Assembly: GCA_035259205.1 (NCBI GenBank)
Contig: DATFWO010000247.1
Location: 1 to 26,102 of the forward strand
Source: SG8-41 sp035259205
Lineage (GTDB): Bacteria; Pseudomonadota; Gammaproteobacteria; Burkholderiales; SG8-41
Direction of reading: 5' to 3'
Length of the DNA: 26,102 nucleotides
The notes under the pieces are model-generated. The model worked only from the letters and a program-made list of their open reading frames with translations, ran no database searches and was not told where the DNA came from. The position numbers and the translations under genes are program-made. Positions 1 to 6,911 of the stretch are shown piece after piece; the stretch's first letter is position 1; every line of letters begins with the position of its first letter.

Positions 1-138
1 GAACACGGCTCCCAGGAGGATCGGTCGCCAGATGACCGTACGGCCGTGCTTTGCTGCAAGCTCGTCTATCTTGTTGCTCGCGAAGTAGCCATAGGGGGAA
101 GAAAAATCGAAATAGAAGTCGATCGGAGCGGTTCCCAT
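1..138 (-). CDS. 2-hydroxychromene-2-carboxylate isomerase-like protein, N-terminal part only (cut by left edge)
   Basis: The first 46 codons of a minus-strand gene are present and the rest lies outside the window. The start is the ATG at 138-136, with a good Shine-Dalgarno (AGGAGAG) just upstream. The protein opens with FYFDFSSPYGYFASNKID, the signature of the DsbA-like/GST-kappa thioredoxin-fold family that includes 2-hydroxychromene-2-carboxylate isomerase; the serine of the SPY motif is the glutathione-contacting residue in that family. It is the fourth gene of the liuR-liuA-thiolase operon, 48 bp below the thiolase stop, and a LiuR-like operator (172-190) lies in front of it. Similar genes sit in leucine-degradation clusters of Burkholderiales, where the substrate is not established, so a true chromene carboxylate substrate should not be assumed. 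The family is fairly sure; the function is not. Confidence 0.8.
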   Translation of the reverse strand, partial: MGTAPIDFYFDFSSPYGYFASNKIDELAAKHGRTVIWRPILLGAVF

Positions 139-171
139 GCCAGCTCTCCTGTGCTTTTGCTCGGCGAATCG

Positions 172-190
172 ACGTTTACGCGGACGTCAA
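172..190 (-). promoter_or_regulatory. Third LiuR-like operator, before the isomerase gene
   Basis: The 19-bp plus-strand sequence ACGTTTACGCGGACGTCAA matches the two stronger operators at 2601-2619 and 3101-3119 at 16 of 19 positions, differing only in the central bases. It overlaps the thiolase stop codon and lies 33 bp before the isomerase start. It could give internal control within the operon. It is weaker than the other two because the centre is not palindromic and no convincing -10 box follows. Confidence 0.5.
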
Positions 191-1371
191 ATTCGTTCGA
201 GCGCAATCGCGGTCGCCTCCCCGCCGCCGATGCACAACGCCGCAATGCCGCGCTTGACGCGGTACGTTTCGAGCGCAGCCAGCAGCGTGACCATGATACG
301 CGCGCCGGATGCGCCGAGAGGATGCCCCAGGGCGCACGCCCCGCCGTGGACGTTGACCCTGTCGTGGGGCAGCTCGAGATCGTGCATTGCGGCCATCGCA
401 ACTACCGCGAATGCCTCGTTGATCTCGAAGAGATCGGTGGTCTTTGCGTCCCACCCGGTTTTTTCGAGCAGCTTGCGGATCGCCCCTACCGGAGCCGTGG
501 TGAACCACTGCGGTTCTTGCGAATGAGTAGCGTGACCCGCGATGCGCGCGAGCGGCGCCGCGCCGCGGCGTTTCGCCTCGGAGAGCTTCATGAGTACCAA
601 GGCAGCCGCGCCGTCCGAGATCGAGCTCGAGTTCGCCGCGGTGACCGTGCCGTCCTTCCTGAAAGCAGGCTTGAGCTGAGGGATGCGGTCGATATTGACC
701 TTGAGCGGCTGTTCGTCGGTCTTGACTATGGTTTCCGTCTTGCTCTCGGTAACCTTCACAGGCACGGTTTCCTGCTCGAAATAGCCGTTCTTGATCGCGA
801 GCTGTGCGCGCTGGAGTGAAGTGATGGCGTAACGGTCCTGTGACTCCCGCGTAAACTGGTAGCGTGCGGCGCAATCCTCCGCGTAGGTCCCCATCAGGCG
901 CCCGCGGTCGTATGCATCCTCGAGGCCATCGAGAAACATGTGATCCTTGATCTCGGCGTGGCCCAAACGCAGCCCAGCGCGCGCTTTCGGGAGCAGATAG
1001 GGCGCATTGCTCATGCTCTCCATCCCGCCCGCTACCATCACTTCGTTCGTACCCAGCGCGATGAGATCGTGCGCCAGCATCGCCGCTTTCATGCCCGATC
1101 CGCATACTTTGTTGATCGTCGTGCAGCCTGTCGCGGGCGGCAGTCCCGCGCCGAGCGCGGCCTGGCGCCCGGGGGCCTGGCCTTGGCCCGCAGGAAGAAC
1201 GTTGCCCATGATGACTTCCTGGATCTCTTCCGGTCGCACGCCCGCGCGCTCGATGGCCGCGCGGATTGCCGCGGCGCCGAGCTCGGGGGCGGAAAGCGCT
1301 TTCAGATCGCCCATGAAGCCACCCATCGGGGTGCGGGCCGAGCCTACGATGACTACCGGGTCTTCGAGCAT
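187..1371 (-). CDS. Acetyl-CoA C-acetyltransferase (thiolase)
   Basis: This is a complete 394-residue thiolase, the usual length for the biosynthetic/degradative acetoacetyl-CoA thiolase family (AtoB/PhaA). It condenses two acetyl-CoA to acetoacetyl-CoA or runs the reverse reaction in the cytoplasm. The catalytic residues are all visible: Cys90 in NKVCGSGMKA, His350 in CALGHPLGASGAR, and Cys380 in LCIGGGEA. The N-terminus (VVIVGSARTPMGGF) is typical, which supports the ATG at 1371, although no strong ribosome binding site precedes it. It lies 67 bp downstream of liuA on the same strand. In this setting it would cleave the acetoacetyl-CoA arising from leucine breakdown, or supply acetoacetyl-CoA for polyhydroxybutyrate made by the nearby PhaC. 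Sequence alone does not separate an atoB from a phaA role. Confidence 0.93.
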   Translation of the reverse strand: MLEDPVVIVGSARTPMGGFMGDLKALSAPELGAAAIRAAIERAGVRPEEIQEVIMGNVLPAGQGQAPGRQAALGAGLPPATGCTTINKVCGSGMKAAMLAHDLIALGTNEVMVAGGMESMSNAPYLLPKARAGLRLGHAEIKDHMFLDGLEDAYDRGRLMGTYAEDCAARYQFTRESQDRYAITSLQRAQLAIKNGYFEQETVPVKVTESKTETIVKTDEQPLKVNIDRIPQLKPAFRKDGTVTAANSSSISDGAAALVLMKLSEAKRRGAAPLARIAGHATHSQEPQWFTTAPVGAIRKLLEKTGWDAKTTDLFEINEAFAVVAMAAMHDLELPHDRVNVHGGACALGHPLGASGARIMVTLLAALETYRVKRGIAALCIGGGEATAIALERI

Positions 1372-1438
1372 ATGTAGTTGATTTGTATCGTCAGTTAGTG
1401 GTCACTTCAGGTGGTGGCATCGGGCTACGGGCCGACGT

Positions 1439-2602
1439 CTAACGGGTTTCTTCGTAGAGCTCTCTCCCGATCAACCACCGCCGGATTTCCGATGTACCGG
1501 CGCCAATTTCATAGAGCTTGGCATCGCGCAGCAACCGCCCCGTAGGCGCGTCGTTCATATAGCCGGTTCCGCCCAGGCACTGTATTGCTTCCAGGGCCAT
1601 CCAGGTCGCGCGTTCGGCCGAGTACAGTATCGCTCCCGCGGCATCCTTGCGGGTGACCTCGCCGCGATCGCAGGCGCGCGCGACCGCGTAAACGTAGGCG
1701 CGGCAGGCGTTCATGGTGACGTACATATCGGCGAGCTTCCCCTGCATCAATTGAAACTCGCCGATGGGCTGATCGAACTGCTTGCGCTCGTGCAAGTACG
1801 GCAGCACGACGTCCATGCAGCCCTGCATGATCCCGAGCGGCCCCCCGGCCAGCACGGCGCGTTCGTAGTCGAGGCCGCTCATCAGCACTTCGACGCCTTT
1901 GCCTTCGGCGCCCAGCACGTTTTCCTCAGGCACGTCGCAATCGTCGAAAACGAGCTCGCAAGTGTTGGATCCGCGCATGCCCAGCTTGTCGAGTTTCTTT
2001 GTGGCGGTGAACCCCTTGCAGCCTTTTTCCACGATGAATGCGGTGATGCCGCGCGCGCCGGCCGCCGGATTCGTCTTGGCGTAGACGACGAGCACATCGG
2101 CGTCGGGGCCGTTGGTAATCCACATCTTGGTGCCGTTCAGGGTATAGCGGCTGCCGCGCTTTTCGGCGCGCAACGTCATCGCGACTACGTCCGATCCGGC
2201 GCCCGGTTCACTCATCGCGAGCGCACCGACATGCTCGCCGGAGATCAGCCTGGGCAAATAGAGGCGCTTCTGCGCACCTGAACCGTTGCGCTGGATCTGA
2301 TTGACGCACAAGTTGGAGTGAGCGCCGTACGAGAGTCCGACGGCAGCCGAACCGCGGCTGATTTCTTCCATCGCCACGACGTGCGCAAGGTACCCCATGC
2401 GGGCGCCGCCGTATTCCTCGTCGGCCGTGATGCCGAGCAGCCCCAGTGCGCCTAGTTGCGGCCACAGATCGCGCGGAAAATCGTTGTCGCGATCGATTTG
2501 GGCAGCGCGCGGCGCAATCGCGCGGGTTGCGAAATTCGCCACCGATGCGCGTAATATGTCGAGGCTTTCGCCTAGCTCGAAAGTGAGTTCTCTGTACGCC
2601 AC
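1439..2602 (-). CDS. liuA: Isovaleryl-CoA dehydrogenase
   Basis: This FAD-dependent acyl-CoA dehydrogenase oxidises isovaleryl-CoA to 3-methylcrotonyl-CoA in leucine catabolism. From the GTG at 2602 it has 387 residues. Features specific to isovaleryl-CoA dehydrogenase are visible: SYGAHSNLCVNQI around residue 91, the flavin-binding stretch ALAMSEPGAGSDVV near 127-140 and KMWITNGPDA near 159-168, and the unusual catalytic glutamate E247 in GLDYERAVLAGGPLG, which sits at a different place from the Glu of other acyl-CoA dehydrogenases. It ends with GAGTSEIRRWLIGREL. An open frame continues upstream to 2704, but that extension would run through liuR and the operator, and family members begin at a residue corresponding to 2602. 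No Shine-Dalgarno precedes this GTG. It follows liuR by 44 bp and has its own operator. Confidence 0.93.
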   Translation of the reverse strand: MAYRELTFELGESLDILRASVANFATRAIAPRAAQIDRDNDFPRDLWPQLGALGLLGITADEEYGGARMGYLAHVVAMEEISRGSAAVGLSYGAHSNLCVNQIQRNGSGAQKRLYLPRLISGEHVGALAMSEPGAGSDVVAMTLRAEKRGSRYTLNGTKMWITNGPDADVLVVYAKTNPAAGARGITAFIVEKGCKGFTATKKLDKLGMRGSNTCELVFDDCDVPEENVLGAEGKGVEVLMSGLDYERAVLAGGPLGIMQGCMDVVLPYLHERKQFDQPIGEFQLMQGKLADMYVTMNACRAYVYAVARACDRGEVTRKDAAGAILYSAERATWMALEAIQCLGGTGYMNDAPTGRLLRDAKLYEIGAGTSEIRRWLIGRELYEETR

Positions 2603-2619
2603 GTTTACGTAAACGTCAA
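2601..2619 (-). promoter_or_regulatory. LiuR-like operator between liuR and liuA
   Basis: The plus-strand sequence ACGTTTACGTAAACGTCAA contains the perfect 14-bp palindrome CGTTTACGTAAACG. It is nearly identical to the site in front of liuR. On the minus strand it reads TTGACG, then a 17-bp spacer, then TACAGA, which resembles a -35/-10 pair with the operator in the spacer, as MerR-type regulators use. The site touches the liuA GTG, so if that promoter is used the transcript would begin inside the annotated coding sequence. Confidence 0.75.
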
Positions 2620-2646
2620 GTAATGCTGCACGGCAATACGACGGGA

Positions 2647-3051
2647 TCAGGCGACTACTTTTTTTGTGGCATCGTCGGTCTTGGTCCTCAACAAGCGCAA
2701 GCACTGGCTTGCAAAAAAGTTGATCTCATTGAGCATGACCTCGATATCCTCGCGCTGTTGCTCGAGCAGAGCTCGACGCCGCTCGAGGCGGGCGAGGAAT
2801 TCCTCCAGCTGACGCCGCTCGTCACGGGAGACATCGTACAACTCGAAGAGCTCGCGGATCTCGCTCAGGCTGAAACCAAGCCGCTTACCGCGCAGCGCCA
2901 GCTTCAAGCGCACCCGGTCGCGCTGCGTAAAAATGCGGTTGACTCCCTCGCGCTTGGGACTGAGCAAACCCTGGTCTTCGTAGTAGCGTATGGTCCGCGT
3001 GGTAACGCCAAACTCCTTTGCCAGTTCGGAAATCGTATAGGTGGCGCTCAT
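2647..3051 (-). CDS. liuR: MerR-family regulator of leucine/isovalerate degradation (LiuR type)
   Basis: This is a 134-residue MerR-family DNA-binding regulator. The N-terminal winged helix-turn-helix is clear (YTISELAKEFGVTTRTIRYY at about residues 5-24, then EDQGLLSPKREGVNRIFTQRDRVRL). A long coiled-coil dimerisation helix follows at roughly residues 75-115, rich in Glu, Arg and Leu. There is no long effector domain, only a short basic tail. Residues near the C-terminus include a single Cys, so metal sensing of the MerR/ZntR kind is unlikely. Position directly before isovaleryl-CoA dehydrogenase, and two near-identical palindromes in front of liuR and liuA, match the known LiuR regulators of branched-chain acyl-CoA degradation in proteobacteria. 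The ATG at 3051 is chosen because the helix-turn-helix starts at once. The gene is probably autoregulated through the 3101-3119 site. Confidence 0.9.
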   Translation of the reverse strand: MSATYTISELAKEFGVTTRTIRYYEDQGLLSPKREGVNRIFTQRDRVRLKLALRGKRLGFSLSEIRELFELYDVSRDERRQLEEFLARLERRRALLEQQREDIEVMLNEINFFASQCLRLLRTKTDDATKKVVA

Positions 3052-3079
3052 TGTGCGTCGCAACAAAACGCTGTAATAT
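3051..3079 (+). promoter_or_regulatory. Possible promoter of the MBL-fold gene
   Basis: TTGTGC at 3051-3056 and TAATAT at 3074-3079 are separated by 17 bp on the plus strand. A transcript from here would start near 3086 and place the LiuR-like operator (3101-3119) in the leader, where a bound protein could block elongation. Both boxes are only partial matches to the sigma-70 consensus. Confidence 0.25.
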
Positions 3080-3090
3080 GAGGGCATTAG

Positions 3091-3119
3091 AGAATATCTC
3101 ACGTTTACGTTAACGTCAA
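3091..3119 (-). promoter_or_regulatory. liuR promoter with LiuR-like operator in its spacer
   Basis: On the minus strand, TTGACG (3119-3114) and TATTCT (3096-3091) form a good -35/-10 pair separated by 17 bp. The operator (plus strand ACGTTTACGTTAACGTCAA, 3101-3119) covers the -35 box and most of the spacer. This arrangement is typical for a MerR-family site and predicts autoregulation of liuR. The same operator ends two bases before the ATG of the divergent MBL-fold gene at 3122, so one site can serve both directions. Confidence 0.75.
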
Positions 3120-3121
3120 GA

Positions 3122-4177
3122 ATGGCAACGACCCCAAAAACCCGAATCGAGCGGCGCCAGGAGCTTGAGTATCCATTTGAAGCGCACGCAACCGGCACCT
3201 GTAAGGAAATCGCGCCGGGCATACTGTGGGTGCGCATGCCACTGCCGTTCGCGCTCGACCACATCAATCTGTGGCTGCTGGCCGACGGGTTCCACTGGAC
3301 ATTGGTGGACTGCGGTCTCGCTTCGAATACCACGCGAACTCTGTGGGACGAAATCCTCGCGCGCGACCTCGCAGGGCTACCGATCGGGCGCATCATCGTC
3401 ACCCATTACCATCCCGACCATATCGGACTCGCAGGCTGGCTTAGCGCGCGGTTCAATCTCGTGCCGTGGATGACGAAGGGAGAATTCCTGACTGCGCACG
3501 CCGCATGCCATTCGGTCGGCGGCACGGGCTTCGCGCGCTTGCGCGAATTCTTTGCGCGACACGGCCTGGAGCCGGCGCGCCTGGAAGCGGCTGGCGTAAA
3601 GGAGGGGACCTACCGCCGCGGCGTGGAACCGCTGCCGGACACATTTCGCCGGATCCGGCATGGCGAGCGCATCACCGTCGGCAAACAGCCGTGGCGAGTG
3701 ATCGTCGGCTACGGCCACGCGCCCGAACATGCGGCGCTTCACAACGAGCGCGCCGGAGTGCTGATCTCCGGGGACATGCTGCTGCCGCGGATCTCGACCA
3801 ACGTCAGCGTCTGGCCGGCGGAGCCGGACGGTGATCCGCTTCGCGACTTCCTCGAGGCCCTCGACCAGCTGCGCAGCATCGATGCCGGTACCCTGGTGCT
3901 GCCTTCTCACGGGCGTCCCTTTCGCGGCATCCAGGCACGCGTCGCCGAGCTCAAGGCGCATCACGCCGAGCGGCTGGAAGCGCTGGCCAAGGTTTGTGAT
4001 CGGGAAAAGACTGCGGCAGAATTGGTGCCGGCGCTGTTCGGACGTGAGTTCACGGACTATCAATTGCTGTTCGCGATGGGCGAGACGATCGCGCACCTGA
4101 ATCATCTCTGGCACCGCGACGTCCTGCGGCGCGTCGACGGAGCGGACAAGGTCTGGCGCTTCGTCCGCGCTGCGTAG
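3122..4177 (+). CDS. MBL-fold metallo-hydrolase of the liu/PHA locus
   Basis: This 351-residue protein has a metallo-beta-lactamase fold. The zinc-binding motif THYHPDHIG lies at residues 94-102 (H95, H97, D99, H100). A further metal ligand is likely in GYGHAPEHAALH, and the bridging aspartate in LISGDMLLP. The last 80 or so residues (after LPSHGRPFRG) resemble the C-terminal helical extension seen in relatives of this MBL subgroup. The substrate is unknown; hydrolysis of a thioester or lactone would fit the pathway, but this is inference. The ATG at 3122 has no Shine-Dalgarno because the LiuR-like operator occupies the site where it would be. It is divergent from liuR and 9 bp upstream of phaC, so it is probably co-transcribed with phaC and responsive to LiuR. 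Confidence 0.85.
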   Translation: MATTPKTRIERRQELEYPFEAHATGTCKEIAPGILWVRMPLPFALDHINLWLLADGFHWTLVDCGLASNTTRTLWDEILARDLAGLPIGRIIVTHYHPDHIGLAGWLSARFNLVPWMTKGEFLTAHAACHSVGGTGFARLREFFARHGLEPARLEAAGVKEGTYRRGVEPLPDTFRRIRHGERITVGKQPWRVIVGYGHAPEHAALHNERAGVLISGDMLLPRISTNVSVWPAEPDGDPLRDFLEALDQLRSIDAGTLVLPSHGRPFRGIQARVAELKAHHAERLEALAKVCDREKTAAELVPALFGREFTDYQLLFAMGETIAHLNHLWHRDVLRRVDGADKVWRFVRAA

Positions 4178-4186
4178 GAGCAGGCA

Positions 4187-6043
4187 GTGGCCGCCAACGA
4201 GCAACAATCCGATTTGTCTAGCGTCAATCCCGCCGAGCTCGCTCGGCTCTACGCCGACATCGCGCGCAAGAGCGGCGAGCTCATGACTGCCTTCGCGGAG
4301 CATCGCCGAGACGGCGATGCGTTCAAGGCCGCCGACGAGCTGGGCATTGCCCAGGCATTCTTCCAGGCGTGGGCCAGACTGCTCGCCGACCCGTTGAAGC
4401 TTGCCGAAGCGCAGTTGAAGTTCTGGCAGGATTACGCCACGCTGTGGCAGAACTCGATGTTGCGGCTGATGGGCCAGGCGGTGCAGCCGGTGATCGAGCC
4501 GGCGAAGAGCGACCGCCGCTTCAAGCACGAGGATTGGCAGCAGCTCTTTCCCTTCGACTACATCAAGCAGTCCTATCTCATAGCGGCGAAGCACCTGCAT
4601 GGCGCCCTCGGCAACGTCGCGGGGCTCGACGAGCGCACCGCGCGCAAAGTCGAGTTCTACACCCGCCAGTACATAGACGCGCTTGCGCCCACCAACTTCA
4701 TCGCGACCAATCCGGAAGTGCTGCGCGCAACCGTAGCGAGCGGCGGCCAGAACCTGCTGCGGGGATTGCACAACCTGCTCGAGGATCTCGAGCGCGGCGG
4801 AGGCGAGCAGATCCGCGTGAGCATGACCGACGAGAACGCCTTCAAGCTGGGCGTGAACATAGCCGTCACGCCCGGCAAGGTCGTATTTCAGAACGACCTG
4901 CTCCAGTTGATCCAGTATGCTCCGGCGACGCGCGAAGTCGATCGGCGACCGCTGCTGATCATTCCGCCGTGGATCAACAAGTACTACATACTGGATCTTC
5001 GCGAGCACAACTCGTTCGTGAAGTGGGCGGTGGAGCAGGGGCTGACCGTGTTCGTCATTTCGTGGGTCAACCCCGACGCTAAGCTCGCCCACAAGCGCTT
5101 TGACGACTACCTTACCGACGGGGCGCTCGCCGCGCTCGACGCGATCCAGGAGGCGACGGGCGAGCGCGAAGCCAACGTGATCGGCTACTGCCTGGGCGGT
5201 ACCTTGCTCGCAGCGACGCTCGGCTATCTGGCCGCGAAAAAGAGCGATCGCATCGCGTCGGCCACGTTCTTCGCGTCGATGATCGACTTCGAGGAAGCGG
5301 GCGAGCTGGAGGTGTTCATAGACGAGAAGCAGGTCGCGGCGCTCGAGCAGCGCATGCAGAAACGCGGTTATCTCGAGGGCGCCGAAATGGCGACCACATT
5401 CAACATGCTGCGCTCGAATGACCTCATCTGGTCGTTCGTGGTCAACAACTACCTCCTCGGGCGCGATCCGTTTCCTTTCGACCTGCTCTACTGGAACTCC
5501 GACTCGACGCGGATGCCGGCTGCAATGCACAGCTACTACCTGCGCAACATGTACTTGAAGAACCTGCTGCGCAAGCCGGGCGGCATCACGCTGGCCGGAG
5601 TCGAGATCGATATCTCGAAGGTCAAGATCCCCGTCTACTTCACCTCGACCGTCGAGGACCACATCGCACCGTGGCACGCGACCTACGCCGGCGCGCGATT
5701 ATTTGCGGGCCCGACGCATTTCGTTCTGGGCGGCTCCGGCCACATCGCCGGCATCGTCAATCCGCCCGCCGCGAACAAGTATCAGTACTGGACCAGTCGG
5801 GTGTTGCCCGAAGATCCCGAGCAATGGCTGAAGGGCGCACAAGCGCACCCCGGATCGTGGTGGCCGGATTGGGCGAGCTGGATCGCGCGCCATGGCGGGG
5901 GAAAGGTTCCGGCGCGCATTCCGGGCAAGGGCGAGCTGAAAGCGATCGAAGACGCACCCGGCTCCTACGTCAGGGTGCGTGGTGATTCCAAGACGCCGCT
6001 ACGGCCGCGCAGGACAGTCGCGAAGACTGAAATCGAGAAATAG
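4187..6043 (+). CDS. phaC: Class I poly(3-hydroxyalkanoate) synthase
   Basis: This enzyme polymerises (R)-3-hydroxyacyl-CoA, mainly 3-hydroxybutyryl-CoA, into storage polyester on the granule surface. The 618-residue length fits class I synthases. The catalytic triad is visible: Cys335 in the lipase-like box GYCLGGT, Asp491 in VEDHIAPW, and His519 in GGSGHIAGIVNPP. The N-terminal half carries the family-typical PFDYIKQSYL and PPWINKYYILDLREHNSFVKW segments. The start is GTG at 4187, preceded at good spacing by AGGAG (4177-4180 region), which overlaps the end of the MBL gene. There is no phaB or phaR in the window. The following short-chain dehydrogenase is not a PhaB acetoacetyl-CoA reductase by its motifs. 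Confidence 0.96.
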   Translation: MAANEQQSDLSSVNPAELARLYADIARKSGELMTAFAEHRRDGDAFKAADELGIAQAFFQAWARLLADPLKLAEAQLKFWQDYATLWQNSMLRLMGQAVQPVIEPAKSDRRFKHEDWQQLFPFDYIKQSYLIAAKHLHGALGNVAGLDERTARKVEFYTRQYIDALAPTNFIATNPEVLRATVASGGQNLLRGLHNLLEDLERGGGEQIRVSMTDENAFKLGVNIAVTPGKVVFQNDLLQLIQYAPATREVDRRPLLIIPPWINKYYILDLREHNSFVKWAVEQGLTVFVISWVNPDAKLAHKRFDDYLTDGALAALDAIQEATGEREANVIGYCLGGTLLAATLGYLAAKKSDRIASATFFASMIDFEEAGELEVFIDEKQVAALEQRMQKRGYLEGAEMATTFNMLRSNDLIWSFVVNNYLLGRDPFPFDLLYWNSDSTRMPAAMHSYYLRNMYLKNLLRKPGGITLAGVEIDISKVKIPVYFTSTVEDHIAPWHATYAGARLFAGPTHFVLGGSGHIAGIVNPPAANKYQYWTSRVLPEDPEQWLKGAQAHPGSWWPDWASWIARHGGGKVPARIPGKGELKAIEDAPGSYVRVRGDSKTPLRPRRTVAKTEIEK

Positions 6044-6073
6044 GTTCGCGGCCTCCGAGAGTTTCCTCGAGAC

Positions 6074-6841
6074 GTGCAAATCAAGGGCAGCACCTTCTTC
6101 GTGACGGGCGGAGCATCGGGCCTGGGTGCGGCGACAGCGCGTCGCCTCGTCGCAGGCGGAGCCAATGTCGTTATCGCGGACAACCGGCTGGACGCGGCCG
6201 CAAACCTGGCAAGCGAGATGGGCCCGCACGCGAGCTTCGCGGCGGCCGATGTAGCGGACGAGGCCCAGGTCTCGGAGGCCATTGCCGTCGCACGAAAAAA
6301 ATTCGGTGCGCTCCACGGAGCAGTAAACTGCGCGGGCATCGCCGCGGGCGAGCGCGTACTGGGCAAGGGCGGTCCGCACCGGCTTGATACGTTCCGGCGT
6401 ACGGTCGAAATCAATCTCATCGGCACCTTCAACGTACTGCGGCTCGCGGCGCAGGCGATGGCGGACAATCCGCCGGACCGGGAAGGCAGCCGCGGCATCG
6501 TCATCAATACAGCTTCGATTGCGGCCTTCGACGGGCAGGTGGGGCAGGCCGCTTATAGCGCGTCCAAAGCGGGTGTCGTCGGGTTGACGCTCCCCGCAGC
6601 GCGCGAGCTCGCGCGCCTCGGCATCCGTGTGATGACGATCGCGCCGGGCATCTTCGAGACGCCGATGATGGCGGGTATGAGCGACGCAGTACGGGCCTCC
6701 CTCGCGGCTCAGGTGCCGTTTCCGCCGCGGCTCGGCCAGCCGGAGGAATTCGCCGCGCTGGTCGAGCATATTGTGCAGAATACGATGCTCAATGGAGAGG
6801 TGATCCGGCTCGACGGCGCACTGCGCATGGCGGCCAAATAG
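6074..6841 (+). CDS. Short-chain dehydrogenase, HSD10-like 3-hydroxyacyl-CoA dehydrogenase
   Basis: This 255-residue NAD(P)-dependent short-chain dehydrogenase/reductase has the cofactor motif TGGASGLG (residues 11-18), the structural NCAG at 85-88, and the catalytic set N114, S148, Y161 and K165 (YSASK). The segment NTASIAAFDGQVGQAAYSASK and the end (LNGEVIRLDGALRMAAK) are characteristic of type II 3-hydroxyacyl-CoA dehydrogenase, the relatives of human HSD17B10, which oxidise (S)-3-hydroxyacyl-CoA including the 2-methyl-3-hydroxybutyryl-CoA of isoleucine breakdown. The start is GTG at 6074; no strong ribosome binding site is visible. It follows phaC by 30 bp. Enoyl-CoA hydratase genes often accompany this enzyme, and a relic of one survives 1.4 kb downstream, after chrA. 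Confidence 0.9.
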   Translation: MQIKGSTFFVTGGASGLGAATARRLVAGGANVVIADNRLDAAANLASEMGPHASFAAADVADEAQVSEAIAVARKKFGALHGAVNCAGIAAGERVLGKGGPHRLDTFRRTVEINLIGTFNVLRLAAQAMADNPPDREGSRGIVINTASIAAFDGQVGQAAYSASKAGVVGLTLPAARELARLGIRVMTIAPGIFETPMMAGMSDAVRASLAAQVPFPPRLGQPEEFAALVEHIVQNTMLNGEVIRLDGALRMAAK

Positions 6842-6847
6842 CTATAA

Positions 6848-6882
6848 GCGGAGAGCAGTGAGCAGGGGCGGGGAGTAGGGAA
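6848..6882. repeat. Degenerate purine-rich heptad repeat
   Basis: The gap between the dehydrogenase and chrA holds five consecutive 7-base units that resemble one another (GCGGAGA, GCAGTGA, GCAGGGG, CGGGGAG, TAGGGAA). It is a weaker relative of the heptad arrays at 11365-11459, 18537-18640 and 23869-24007. There is no facing arm here. Confidence 0.4.
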
Positions 6883-6911
6883 CCTGGCCGCGAATGCTAT
6901 AGCCTCACGAC

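Noticed and set aside
3377..5677. 766-residue minus-strand open frame opposite the MBL and phaC genes
   Set aside because: It is an artefact of high G+C on the opposite strand. Its translation is Arg/Leu/Val-rich and low in motifs, while both plus-strand genes have complete catalytic residues.
6848..6911. Insertion sequence ends around chrA as evidence of transposition
   Set aside because: I found no terminal inverted repeats, target-site duplications or transposase fragments on either side of chrA; only the heptad repeat and the hydratase relic are seen.
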